From contig OZ231126.1 of the NCBI GenBank assembly GCA_965153355.1, positions 57,784,001 through 57,848,000 of the forward strand: DNA of 64,000 bases, in the 5' to 3' direction. Below are positions 19,106-31,684 of the stretch, in pieces (the stretch's first letter is position 1; every line of letters starts with the position of its first letter). The notes below the pieces were generated by a model that worked only from the letters and a program-made list of their open reading frames with translations, was not told the origin of the DNA and did not search any database. The translations under genes and the position numbers were made by a program. The stretch is from Flaccisagitta enflata (Eukaryota; Chaetognatha; Sagittoidea; Aphragmophora).

Positions 19106-19215
19106 AATACATGGCTACCCAAGTCAAGTGCAGGTGGGCAGGAATAGTAATAAAAAGCCTAACCATGCGTTTGAGTACATAGGAGAAGTAGTACAAAAAC
19201 CACTCATAAACGTCG

Positions 19216-19390
19216 AACAAGGCCGGATACACGGCCACCAGTTGCGGACGGGTGGGCAGGGGCGGAAAAGCGAGTTTTCCCACTTTTCAACTCGAGCGTG
19301 ACGGACCAACCAACCAACCGACCGACCAACCAACCGACCGACGACCGACGGACAAAGCCTCTTATAGAGTTGCGTGTCCGTAACTAAAAA
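19216..19390 (+). mobile_element. Terminal-hairpin element, B type
   Basis: AACAAGGCCGGATACACGGCC, TTGCGGACGGGTGGGCAGGG, (CCAACCGA)n, CTCTTATAGAG and GTTGCGTGTCCGTAACTAAA. Confidence 0.78.
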
Positions 19391-19995
19391 ATAGAAAATA
19401 CTGGTGTGAGTGATCGATCAATTGACGGACGGATAGACAAAGCTGTCAAAGCAGGGTGTAGAGTCCTGTAGCATGCAGACGAGTAAAAGGTGGATTGGTT
19501 GTCTCAGATATGCAGATCTCTCAATGCGTTATGTAGTTGGTAAAGGGTATCAACGCCAACCACGATCGTTCCACGTTCTGGAGCATGTGCAGCGCAGTGC
19601 AATGCACTATCAATGCGCGAGCTTAATGCAAAAAAAAAAAAACAAGTAACGAAACTGGAACTTACTTGAATTTCGAGGTTTCCAACTTTTTCGCGTTCTG
19701 TTTACTCGAATCCAGCTCCTAAATTTTCTTCCTTGAAATCAAAATTGTAAGTTTTAGGCCTATTATTGAAATTTTGTTGACTGTTGGACCGACGAAACGA
19801 AAAAAACGTGCAACGAAGTTGTTTCGGTACTACTTCTTGACTTGCTGCTTTATCCCTTATCATTAAGGGTGACACTCGGAAAATGTCATGAAAAACTTGC
19901 AAGTAACAGATGCCCATCTGTAAGCGTAGGATTCAAAATTGCGATGCAAATACTTGGCTGTGCCAATAATAGCTAGTGAGTGGGATCATGACCCG

Positions 19996-20139
<144 letters not shown>

Positions 20140-20456
20140 TGACGGCTCAATCCCTCTCACCCGGCACGCGCCGATCGGCCCATATCTTATCTTTAATTTT
20201 ACTGATATTTCCAACATTTCAACGCACATATTTTCTCCCTCCTTCACCCATAGATACGATTGCGCATCTCTATAGAGAAATATGCCCCTGAGTTGGCCAT
20301 AATAACTCAAGAATGTGTAGACGGAAGACCAACTCCCGTATGCTTGGTGGGTTATCTTTCATTGTAACATAGGAGCTTAAATGGAGAAGGAAGAGTTGGT
20401 CGACCTCCGTATCTTTGCGACAACAACAATAGCAAAAACAACAACAACAACAATAG

Positions 20457-21246
20457 CAACAAGTGACGCGGGGTCACCATATCGTTGCGGACGGGTGGGC
20501 AGGGGCATCCAACCTCCATCCACACCCCAAACCCCACTCTATACTCAAACATACCTAATAGTCGCAAAAGTGTTACATGGTCAGCGGTACCCGTGCCCTG
20601 CCTAAGTAGTTTGGGCGTGAGGTTGAAGGGTAAGCAGAGCAGCGTCCCCGAAGGGGTCGATGACCTATGCTTTCACACATATGAAGAATTTTCTCCTCTT
20701 TCTCCTTCATCTTCTTCTTCCTCTTCTCTTCCTCCTCCTACGTCCAAATCCCAGCCTCGAGGCCCAAATCCTAGCCTCAAGGCCCAAATCCTAGCCTGGA
20801 GGCTGAGAATTGGGCCTCGAGGCTGGGACCTAGGCCTCTAGGCTGGGATTTGTACCTCGAGGCGGAGATTTTGGCCTCAAGGCTGGAATATGAGCCTCCA
20901 GGCTAGGATTTGGGCCTCGAGGCTGGAATATGAGCCTCCAGGCTAAGATTTGGGCCTTGAAACTGGCATTTGGGCCTCAATACTGAAATTTGGGCCCCGA
21001 GACTGGGATTTGAGGGGGAGGGGTATGAAGAAGGAGGAGAAGAAGAAGAAGGAGAAGAAGAAGAAGGAGAAGGAGGAGAAAATTCCCCATATGTGTGATA
21101 GCATAGTTCATCGACTCCTTCGGGGCCACTGCCCAAAAAGTATCCAAAGCGCTCATTTTTCCACTATTCCCCTCGATCACCTCTATGGACCAGACGGACC
21201 GACGGACAGACAAAGCCTCTTATTGAGTTGCGTGTCCGCAACTGAA
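20457..21246 (+). mobile_element. Terminal-hairpin element (GTGAC type), interrupted
   Basis: The head AACAAGTGACGCGGGGTCAC with the GGGTGGGCAGGGGC box is at 20457-20560. The tail (GGACCGACGGACAGACAAAG .. TTGCGTGTCCGCAACTGAAA) is at 21135-21246. The middle is a foldback element with GCCTCAAGGCCC minisatellite. Confidence 0.7.
20570..21133. mobile_element. GCCGCTGCCC foldback element with 20-bp minisatellite core
   Basis: Inverted arms: CGTCCCCGAAGGGGTCGATG .. and CATCGACTCCTTCGGGGCC. GAAGAATTTTCTCCTCTTTC pairs with the purine arm at 21030-21085. The core 20750-21015 has units such as GGCCCAAATCCTAGCCTCAA, inverting to GGCTGGGATTTGGGCCTCGA midway. Nested in the hairpin element. Confidence 0.68.
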
Positions 21247-21276
21247 AATAACAACGACAACAATAGCAAGGACAAC

Positions 21277-21279
21277 AGC

Positions 21280-21366
<87 letters not shown>
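21277..21366. repeat. (CAA)n microsatellite
   Basis: Pure ACA tract of about 90 bases. Confidence 0.95.
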
Positions 21367-21377
21367 AATGATAATTA

Positions 21378-22114
21378 CCAGTAATGGCGGCTGTCGCCGT
21401 GAGGAAAAAAGTCGTAAGCATCTTTTTTTGTTAGATCAAATGAAGAGAAAATGTATGTAATGATTGCACTGAAAATCAAAGAAAAATAGAACTGAGCTAA
21501 ATGAGCTAAAATACTCAAAATAACTCAACCAGATATCCAGCTATGTTCACTGAAATGCTTTCACTGAAAAAAAGATTAAGTCAAATAAGCTAAATGAGCT
21601 AGAATATTTAAAAACATCCTCACAGATGAGCAGCTCTGCTCACTGACATGCTTTCTTACATTTGCTTGCTTAAACATGTATCAAAATATTTATTCATCTA
21701 TTGCATTTGAAAAAAAGGACTCAGCTAAATGAGCTAAATGAGCAGAAATGCTCAAAAACACCCTCACAGATGAGCAGCCATGCTCATAAATATGTTTTCC
21801 TGTATTTGCATGCTCAGACAAACAAAAATACACTCCTTTATTGATCCTACCTTAAATAAAAAAAAATCGAAAAAAATTCAATTTGAATTTTTTATAAATA
21901 AATTTTGAAAAATTCATAACTCAAAAAGTTTTTGTCGTAGAGCTTTCTGCTTGGCGCCAAATGAAAGAGAATTATCAAACTTACTTACCCTATTAATTTC
22001 ATTGGAGGCCTCAATCAGCCGGATGAGACCCACAACTTTTTCATAAGAAAATGAAAACCCTGTTTCTCTCGAATATGTCAAAAAGTTGAAGACTGACTTC
22101 AACTTTTTTCCCGA
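21378..22114 (-). mobile_element. Helitron-like element copy 2
   Basis: Same TCGGG.. and ..ATTACTGG ends and internal GAGCTAAATGAGC units as copy 1, without the hAT insertion. Flanks are G/T rather than A/T. Confidence 0.75.
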
Positions 22115-22126
22115 CAACAATAATTA

Positions 22127-22295
22127 CAACAATAATAATTACAACAATAAATAGAGTAAAGCGGTTCAATCGATAGGTCTTTAGCCTCCAGCGTACATGA
22201 ATGGTGAATAATTACGACAACAATAATTACAACAATAACTAGAGTAAAGCGGTTCAATCGATAGGTCTTTAGCCTCAAGCGTACATGAATGGTGG
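22127..22295. repeat. Tandem duplication, ~95 bp unit
   Basis: Two copies of AGAGTAAAGCGGTTCAATCG through AGCGTACATGAATGGTG, differing at a few bases. Confidence 0.85.
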
Positions 22296-22582
22296 ATCCG
22301 ATGTCAGTGCACGCCCTCGATGATTCCCCTTGAATGCACCCGTCCTTGTTGCCACATCGTCTTGTTTATGTGCGCCAACGCACGTCAATGAAAGGCTGTA
22401 TCCGTCGGTCTGTCGATCTTTCCTTTCCTTCCCTTTTCACACTCTCTTTGTTTTCATTGTTTCTGTCTTTCTGTCTTTCTTTTCCAACAAAGTTTGATTA
22501 CCGATATAGAGGGCAACTGCGCTTTAAATTTTGCTTTTCTCTTCGCAATAATTTCTGTGATGGATTGATGAAGTCACAGTCA

Positions 22583-22865
<283 letters not shown>

Positions 22866-23329
22866 TAATATAAAGACAAATACATTATTCCCCCCCCCCT
22901 CAACGTTAAGGATATCAAAGGGAAAATCACGAAAAATCCCACGATTTATACCTCGGCAGTGGTGAGCTGAATCTCAGTTCCCCCCTCTCCCCCCCCCCCT
23001 CTTCACACAAACGCACACAAATGTACAAGTAGGCAACTTTCTCGCGCGCGTATTATACGGACTCCGCGCCCTCTGGTTTTACTTGTTTGCTTTTAATGCG
23101 AACAAAGGAAGTTTCGTCTTTATCTTTTTTTGTTTATTCTAGGAATTGATCCATTACCTCCCCCGAGAGGACAGCAGGCGTGCCATTTGGGAAAAACACT
23201 GCGAAAAATTTGATTCGGAAAAAAACAAATTCGATCTTTCTTTTTACGATTTCATTTGCGTTGTGCTTATGCAACTCTATAACCCTATCGGTCGGTTGGT
23301 TGGTCAATCAGTCCATCAGTACCCGAATG

Positions 23330-23660
23330 GAACGAAGTCCTGTAGAAAACAGGGGGACTTTTATTAGCTCATTCGTTCGTTTGTCTGTTAGTCCCCCCTA
23401 GGACCTCTCTGGCCTGGAATTTGCCCTCTCAGGCCTGTAACTGCCCTCTCAGGCCTGAAACCTGTCTTCTCGGGCCTTAAATCTGCCCTCCCGGATTCAA
23501 GGTAAATTTCAGGCCTGAGGGGGCAGATTTCAGGCCTGAGGGCCTGGGGGGACGTACCGTCGGACGGACAAACAAAAGTCCCCCTATGTTCTCTAGGATT
23601 TCGTGCCCTTCGAGGCCGCTGCCCTGCTTCCGTTCATTCCAATTCTCGACCATGCAAAGC
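23330..23660. mobile_element. GCCGCTGCCC foldback element
   Basis: GAAGTCCTGTAGAAAACAGG pairs with CCCCCTATGTTCTCTAGGATTT. The core is CAGGCCTGAAA-type units that invert at about 23500. The right end is GAGGCCGCTGCCCTGC. Confidence 0.65.
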
Positions 23661-23970
23661 AGGGCAACGGGTATCACTGATCAATTATTTTTTGGGCCTC
23701 TAATTAGCTTTTCTTTAGCCCTAAATTAAGTCTCCTAGGATTCAATGTAGTCATTTCCATCAATTCCCACTTTTACTTTTACAGTTAGAGGAAATCCACC
23801 ACTGTGGAACCTTTGAGGCAGCGGCCCTACTATCACCCCAATTTAACAGTACACCCGAAGCAAGGCAACGGCTACCGCTGGCCATGCGCGATCCTTGAAT
23901 AACTAGTTTATCACTGCCAGTGCCCATCGGAACGCGCACGCGCCATGTGAAGCTGTGTATACGGCCTTGT

Positions 23971-24542
23971 TTTTTAGTCGCTTGCTACGCGACTCTACAC
24001 TACGTCCCATGAACCGCCCCAAACTTCGACGCTGACTCTCACCAATCTTACCATGGTTGAGGCTTGGTAAAAAAACATCCCATGCAAAATTTCAGGCCTC
24101 TGGTACAGCAGGAACCTTTGTCAGGATGACCATGAAGTTTCCATAGAAACCTATGGCAGAAACAAAATTTGCATAATAGAAATATTAATTTCAATGCTAA
24201 TTCAATACAAACTTCAACCTAACCCTGACGAAGGTTCCTGCTATCTCAGAGGCCCAAAATTTTGCATGGAATGTTTTTTTAACAAGCCTCAACTGTGGTA
24301 AGATTGGTGAGAGCCATAGTCAAAGTTTGGGGCGCTTCACGCGACGTACTCTACACCCCGCTTTGTCGGTCCGTCGGTCGCTCCGTTCGTCCGTCCGTCC
24401 GTCGATCTGTCCGTCACACTTTACTCCTTTTGGGTTTCTGTGGTCTTCGGCCTCACTGCACCTGCCCAAATGATCAAGTGACCTCGAATATAGCCCCTGC
24501 CCACACGCACGCGACTGGAGTAGCCGTGTCTCCGGCCTTGTT
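23971..24542 (+). mobile_element. Terminal-hairpin element, A type, interrupted
   Basis: Starts TTTTTAGTCGCTTGCTACGC (hairpin AGTCGC/GCGACT). After the insert it resumes at about 24338 with ACTCTACACCCCGCTTTGTC, then (GTCCGTCC)n, CTGCCCAAATGATCAAGTG, and ends GCCGTGTCTCCGGCCTTGTT. Confidence 0.7.
24012..24336. mobile_element. Foldback element nested in an A-type hairpin element
   Basis: Arms of more than 100 bases: GCCCCAAACTTCGACG..CACCAATCTTACCA pairs with TGGTAAGATTGGTGAGAG..AGTTTGGGGC. AGGAACCTTTGTCAGG pairs with CCTGACGAAGGTTCCT. Confidence 0.8.
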
Positions 24543-24599
24543 TCTATCTTTTCCACTTTCAGAGCGATGCAAGGGGCAGACCACCTAGCGAGCGTCACT

Positions 24600-25600
24600 G
24601 TGCGATTGATTCTCCTCTGAGCTTCATTCGGTGTTACATTTTACTCTTTTGCTCTCTTGGTGTACTCGGGCATGTCTCTCCGATATAATTTTTCAAATTG
24701 CCTTTACGTTCCCGCGAGGTTACGTATTTAGATCTTTAGACACCCACGCCTGACATTTGCGATTCGTTGTAATTTATCAATACATTCGACAGAATCTGTT
24801 CTAGAAGAAGAATAGATCTGATTCATTAATCCTCTATTATGATGAGGGCCGACGGTTACAACGGTAGCAGGCGCGCAATCGATTCATGATTACTACCATT
24901 TTGTTTTTAAGTTCTCTCGTTTATATTGTGCATATGGCGTTACTATACTGGTAAATGTGGAGCGCGTGGCCGATCGTATGAAACCATCTTTGGCGTAGTA
25001 ATTGGTTAAAGCTTGGTAATCGGGTAAAGCTTCATCGTTGAATGAATTCAAGGAAAACTAAGTCCGCTGAGACGCGACGGAAACCATGAGGGAAACCAAA
25101 GGGAAAATTGAATGGAAGGGCGGGGCGCGAGGAAACGGACCGTCCGTCCAAATCCCATTGGATCGCACTTTTCCGACAGCGGCCTAATGAATAGCATCTG
25201 AATCGATTTCCAAGCTTTTTGGGAAGGGGGGGGGTGAAAAGGAAGAGGGAAATTTCTATTATTTTTTCAATGTTTTCAGCATTCATATCTCAATTAGAAC
25301 ATCTTCGTACAGTTTCTTTGTGTTCCTCGGTTGAATTGATCCCGTTTCATGCATGAACATGGCGAGAGGCGATATAGTCATAATCGAAAACGAAGCAGTA
25401 AATCTCCCCCCCCCCCCCATCGGTTATCGCTGTTTTGTAATTTAAGTAAAATGTTTTCGTTGCTTCGACAATCCGCCCTTTCAAAAGCACATGCGCCACT
25501 ATGATCGATGCGTCTGATTATCGAATGGAGAAGACAACGCCGAATCCATCATCCTGTTGCCGACATAGGTTTCTCAGGAAGTAAAGTTTTGTCTAATAAT
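24600..25600. other. Intergenic, no feature recognised
   Basis: Mixed sequence with a short C9 run at 25407. I found no convincing exon or repeat family member on either strand. Confidence 0.4.
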
Positions 25601-25611
25601 AACAAGACCTC

Positions 25612-26192
<581 letters not shown>

Positions 26193-26309
26193 CCCCCAAA
26201 TGTCTACAAATCAAGTAAGTCTCCCATTGTTTTCCTTTGTCTTGGTTAAACATCCTTTGAATTGGTGTTCAATAACCTACAGTAACCCGCGGTCGGTCTG
26301 CCGTATTTC

Positions 26310-26342
26310 CGGCCTTTCTCTCTCTCTCTCCAAAAATCCAAA

Positions 26343-26430
<88 letters not shown>
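26310..26430. repeat. (CT)n microsatellite
   Basis: CT tract interrupted by CCAAAAATCCAAAT. Confidence 0.95.
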
Positions 26431-26432
<2 letters not shown>

Positions 26433-26715
26433 GCTCTTCACTCTGTCCGCATAAAAACAGCCATGCCGCATATCAAATCAGTGTCCCATTTGATCTCATT
26501 TCGTCAAGTGATTCCAAATCACACTTGAATCGACTAGACCAGTGCAGAGTACCGAAAAGCGCTGGGCATCATCATACAATTGACTTAATCAAGTTTCATA
26601 GAGTTCTTCGTCTCCTTTCTTTTCGTTTTACTTTCCCCTTTGTTCGTCTCGAGGTGTCCGGTGTAGTATTCTTCAAATCCGAGAGATGATGTTCTGATCA
26701 TCGAGGTTCGAGCGC

Positions 26716-27756
26716 CTATTCAGACAAAAGGCCCACTTTCTTGAAAGCGACGACGAAATGGTCTCCGGCAGCTTGGCTGATCAGCATCCAAACGACGACG
26801 AAGCGGCAAATTTGGAGGATCGTGTAGTAAGGAATGAAGCCGAAAATCGCATCTGCGGGTAAAATCACCACGATATTCAGGATTCCGTCTGTGTGTGGAG
26901 GAAGTATGTTATGTGTATTGAAGAGGACGCGTTGGATCGAGGGTAAAAAGGGGGGGGGAGGTTGGAGGTTGTGAAATAGGAGCGTGCCAGGGTCAGGAGG
27001 CGGAGGGTGACGTGATGACTCAGCGAGTGGTGGCCGAGTGGCTGCTGAGCGGCGACTTGAAATTATCATTGTTTTGAAAAGAGGACCATTGACAATAACA
27101 TGACACTTGACAAATCTACGAAGGCTAAGGTGATAGCGAACGTAGACATCTGGACGCCAAGAAGTTAGTGGCATTTGAGAATTGCGGAGTAAGTTCTATG
27201 TCAAATCCTCAGTACGTACATCAAAACTTTTCTCGGATTCCATGGCAAAGATTTTATTAGGCTTACCGATGATACCCAGGACGAAAAATTCCAAGATCAA
27301 TGTAATCCAAAAGGCGGTCCAAATTTTAATTCCCTGAAGTGGACATTGAGGGATTTGCCGAAAGTTACGAAATTGATATTCGTTTGATTGTTTCTCATGG
27401 GATCCGTAGTGGCGAATTGTGATCATGCGAGCGCGCGTTCACGAATCATAAGGTTGGCTATGCCATGCCATGAAAGCATGATTAAGTCTGATGCATGATG
27501 ATAGCTGCAACTCAACAAGGCCGGATACACGGCCATTCCAGTTGCGGACGGGTGGGCAGGGGCGGAAATGCGCGTTTTCTCACTTTTTGACTCGTGCTGA
27601 CGGACGGACCAACGGACGGACGGACAAAGGCTCTTATAGAGTTGCGAGTTCACAACTATAAACCTGCTCGTGCTGGCGTCGAAAGGATTGTAAAGTAAAG
27701 AAGAAGGCCGCGAGAACTCCAACCAGCTTCACCGCCAGGAAAACCACAGCGGACAT
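26716..27756 (-). CDS. Small multi-pass membrane protein, TB2/DP1/HVA22 (REEP)-like, three exons
   Basis: Exons 27664-27756, 27267-27333 and 26716-26888 join in phase (0, then 1) to a 110-residue protein ending at TAG. Residues 1-31 (MSAVVFLAVKLVGVLAAFFF..) form a hydrophobic segment. Exon 2 adds GIKIWTAFWITLILEFFVLG. Exon 3 adds a third segment and IFGFIPYYTILQICRFVVVW, followed by a basic tail. The arrangement (hydrophobic pair, aromatic WxxFWI..EFF, then an F-x-P-YY motif and a last hydrophobic stretch) resembles the TB2/DP1/HVA22 family that shapes ER tubules. That family call is inference. Donors are GTTTAT and GTAAGC, acceptors CTTCAG and CACACAG. Intron 1 carries a terminal-hairpin repeat that reaches the donor site. 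It could instead be another small membrane protein. The gene call is firmer than the family. Confidence 0.6.
27514..27659 (+). mobile_element. Terminal-hairpin element, B type, in intron 1 of the membrane-protein gene
   Basis: AACAAGGCCGGATACACGGCC to GAGTTCACAACTATAAA. Its T/A-rich end coincides with the minus-strand splice donor GTTTATAG at 27656-27663. Confidence 0.75.
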
Positions 27757-28009
27757 GGTTGTAATTGCGAGAGAAAAAAAAGCGAATAAAAGGAAAAAAA
27801 TCCTAGGGCATCAACAAGATTCGATGCAGCGGTAAGTGCGACGCATAAAGGGACGATCTATGGCTGATATTTACTCTGACAATTGAAAATAATTTACATT
27901 TATTTAACGCTTTTGATCGCCTGAATTTTTATCACGCCAATTATTCAGGTATTCACCCGCGAAAATTACAACAAGAACAACATCCGTAACAACAATGACC
28001 GGGACCAGT

Positions 28010-29238
28010 TTTTAGGTGCGCCATAGCACATCCATAAGAGCCTCTGTCTGTTGGTTGGTCGGTCAGAAACGCTCGAGTTGAGAATCGCAGAAAATGCTTG
28101 AATTTAATCCTGTTCATCATTCATGTTACTCGTCATTTCAATTATTATCATATTCATCTACGGTTAGGGTCATTAGAGCTTGGGATAGGTCTGATAGAGC
28201 TCGGAATTGGTCTGATAGAGCTCGGGATAGGTCCAGAAATTCATGTTTCTTGTCATCAGAGGTGTTGATTTTGAAAAGCTCCCGCGTAGCATAAAAAATT
28301 TAGCCCCAGCTGCCGCACTTTTCATATTTTGTACGTAGACTACCTTCTTTGTTTCCACCGTCCCCGTAACCTTAGATTCCAGACAAATAACCGAGAACAA
28401 GTTAACACAGATGATAGTGATTTAGGCTAAGCCAAAGCCCTTCTTATGAGCTTTAGCATCACTTCGTTCCTGGCAAAAAAACAATGGACCAATACCGATG
28501 TCAAAAAGTTATGTAGTCTTCGCACCGTTTTTCCTCGCACCATTCCATCAGTCCATCATGCGTTTAAAGGATATTTACCCTTTCAAACAAAACTGTATTG
28601 TGTGTTTGGGAGGAAACAATTCTAAAATTGTAACATTGGTTATGGCTTATATGCATTGTTGTTACTAAGTCATTGAACCTATTTAAGGTAAAATTATAAA
28701 AGTAATATTTGACGCTGGGATTGATTTTTTTTTTTATCTATGGCATATGCGTAACATAAAACTGCAATATGCAAATTAGGATTACATCCAACATGATTTA
28801 GGTATCGGCCCCACCTACACCTGGGCATGCGCTCTCACGGATGTTGTCATATTCAGTGGTGGAAAGTTAAAGCTATTGCAAGCATTTGGTTCTGCGCTGA
28901 CAATTGATAACTAATATTTTCTTGCAATTTCTTATCATTTTTTTCCTTCCATTATTTCTTTCCTCCTTTATCACTTTCCCATTTTGCCATCTTTACACGC
29001 TTGGCCAGCCGGCAGCCGGATCTACCGCACTTTGGCACTCGCCTGCCGCGTAGCATTGCTACCATGCTACACAAAATCGGCATCTCTGCTTGTCATTTTA
29101 TCACATTCATTTACGGTTAGGTTGATAGAGCTTGGAGTAGGTCAGAAAGAGCTTGGAATAGGTCTGATAGAGCTAGGGATAGGTCTAAGAATCAATAACG
29201 CCGGCGCACCGTCTTGGCCCGTGTATCCAGCCCTGTTA
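28010..29238 (+). mobile_element. Terminal-hairpin element(s), D type, fragmented
   Basis: The head TTTTTAGGTGCGCCATAGCAC and the GATAGAGCTCGGGATAGGTC minisatellite are at 28010-28245. A second minisatellite stretch and the end GGCGCACCGTCTTGGCCCGT .. CCAGCCCTGTT are at 29100-29238. The middle is unassigned AT-rich sequence. Confidence 0.55.
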
Positions 29239-29239
29239 A

Positions 29240-29860
29240 AAAAAAACACATCTAGCAGGGAAACCAACAGCAACCACAATAGCAACAGCAACAGCAACGA
29301 TAACAACAACAACCAAAACTTGTGTTGACACGGCGCGGCGGCCGCGTTGGCGCGCTCGTGCGTAATAAGTCATAACCCTACTACACCGTATATCATTCAC
29401 CGTTTAATAAGACAAACAATCGGTTATTACCAATTCATCTTCAACCCCTAATCTAAATTTAGGCCTTTAAAAGTGGATCACTTTTTACGTTAATCATGAT
29501 TTTTTGTCGTGTTTCGTTCATTATTCATTCCCATCAACAAACGGCAAAACACGATCAAAGATGAGCGCGAGCTTGCGCGTGATCTCCGAGAGAAAAGGGC
29601 TTCCCTGACTCAACGATTACCAAGGGAGAGTAATAAATGATGTGATAAGTGATTAATGATTCAAAATTCGATTTACAATAAAAAAAAAGACAGCCTCTAA
29701 AGAATGTTATTTTCCGGGGGGGGTGGTTATCAATCTACTTCTTGCAATATCATGCTGTTTTTCTCCATCGTCGGAATGTTTAAAAAAAAAAACGTGAAAA
29801 ATCATTCTTGTTTGTCTCAGTCTCTTGTGGTACCTCGAGGTACAATATCTTTGTATCTGT
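29240..29860. other. Intergenic
   Basis: A short AGCAACAGCAACA run at 29268-29315, a GC-rich patch (GGCGCGGCGGCCGCG) at 29332 and AT-rich sequence. No gene recognised. Confidence 0.4.
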
Positions 29861-29865
29861 CTAGC

Positions 29866-30210
29866 TTTTTGGGCAGCAGCCCCAAAGGGCCGATGTCCTG
29901 AAGAACACAGGGGGGAATTTCGAGACGTCCGTCTGTCCATCCTTCCGTCCTCCAATCTTAAAACCATCCCCCTAAACCTCAAATCTGCTCTCCAAGCCTT
30001 AATTATGCCCTCCAACCCTCAGATATGCCTTCAGCGGCATAAATCAGCCATCTAGAGCCCCCTCAGGACGGACGGACGTCTCGAAATTCCCCCCTGTGTT
30101 CTACAGGACATTGGCCCTTTGGGGCCGCTACCCTGCTCTCACTCCACTTCTTCACTGGATCACTCAGCATCGGGTACCACTGACCATGTGCGATCCTTGG
30201 ATGACTAGTT
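29866..30210. mobile_element. GCCGCTGCCC foldback element with conserved tail
   Basis: GGGCAGCAGCCCCAAAGGGC .. CACAGGGGGGAATTTCGAGA pairs with TCTCGAAATTCCCCCCTGTG .. GGCCCTTTGGGGCCGCTACC. The tail GGTACCACTGACCATGTGCG recurs at 46228. Confidence 0.75.
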
Positions 30211-31061
30211 ATGACCTCATATGTACAGTTGCACCCCACTGTAAGTATAATGGGACCGAGAGTGACGGAAATCAGCCTAGAAAAGACTGGATATCTAAAT
30301 TGCTTCTTGCTAATTTTTTTTGCTCATTTTTATTTCTTATGTTGGCAATAGGAATAACAGAAATCCGCCTATAATTGCAAAAGATATTTGTTATTCCCAT
30401 CATATCCGTCATTTCGGGGTTAAACATATGATAATCAAAAACAATAAAAGATTAATCATATGATAATGAAAACGAATGAAAAGATTATCATTGCAGTAGT
30501 CTTCATCTTTTGCTTGCGGAATTCAGTGATAGCTGAAAAGGCAATCAGCCATTCAGGAATATAATTTCACCATCCCAAGATGGGCTGTAAAAACGAGAAA
30601 AAAATGCAATATTACAGGATATGAATGACTGTCCGGCAGTTTAAAGGATGATACTCATCAACGCATGCAATTTTTTTTTTTTCATAATCAGCATACTGAT
30701 AATACAAGCCGTATGAGAGGGGCTCGAGAAGGGTCCGCGAGGCGATACGTGCTTTCAAAGAAAAAAAAAGACATGGATAGGCGGACGGACAACTGAACTT
30801 GTTTCTGACAGACGATACCCTTATGTCTAGTCAAACATACTTCATAGGGTAATTGAACCTAAGACGTTTGAAAATTGAAACTGTCGAATCAAGCCTCAAG
30901 TTACTCACGAGTTACGACCGAGTGTTATCACAATTCGCAAAACGTATTATAGACCATTAACAACAAGCATAATAGATCTGTAAAAGATGCATTAACAGTG
31001 AACATTCTAAATCTTTGGGCATGAAGCGCGACAAGCTCAGAATTTGGGAGGGACATAGGGG

Positions 31062-31676
31062 CACCATCCGTTTAAACTACCGCCAGGTGGTTTTTAGTAT
31101 TACTCTGGATTTTCCGCTTGTTTACACTCAATATGGACCTCCTGAACTAGAATCCAGCTTTAAAGAAATCTTTCTTGTAGCGCTTTTTGAAAAAAATCCA
31201 AAATTGACAATTTCTTGTCCTGTTCTGCATCTAGATCTTAGAGGGTTGTTAAAAAATCTTTTTAGATAGCATATTTGAATTCCTGATAAAATTTTTCTCT
31301 TTTGATAGGTCGCACTATATTTTTTTGAAAGAGATCAAATTTTCAATTTTTTAGCCACCGTTGCACTTTTAGTAATGGTGGCTTAAAAATTGAAAATTTT
31401 ATTTCTTCATAAAAATGTATAGTGCTACCTATCAAATGAAAGGAAATTTTATCAGGAATTCAAATATGCTATCTAAACGGATCTTCTGACAACCCTAAAA
31501 ATTCTAGCTGCAAAATGAGATAAAAATGAATCAATTTTGGATTTTTCTCAGAAGGCGCCACAAGAAAGATTTCTTTGAAGCTGGATTCTAGTTCAGGAGG
31601 TCCATATTGAGTGTAAACAAGTGGAAAATCCAGAGTAATACTAAAAACCACCTGGCGGTAGTTTGAACGTATGGTG
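31062..31676. mobile_element. Foldback element with ~290 bp arms
   Basis: CACCATCCGTTTAAACTACC .. AGCCACCGTTGCAC folds on CTAAAAGTGCAACG-like centre and GGTAGTTTGAACGTATGGTG. The centre AGCCACCGTT/AATGGTGGCT resembles that at 40855-40875. Confidence 0.78.
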
Positions 31677-31684
31677 GGGGATTA

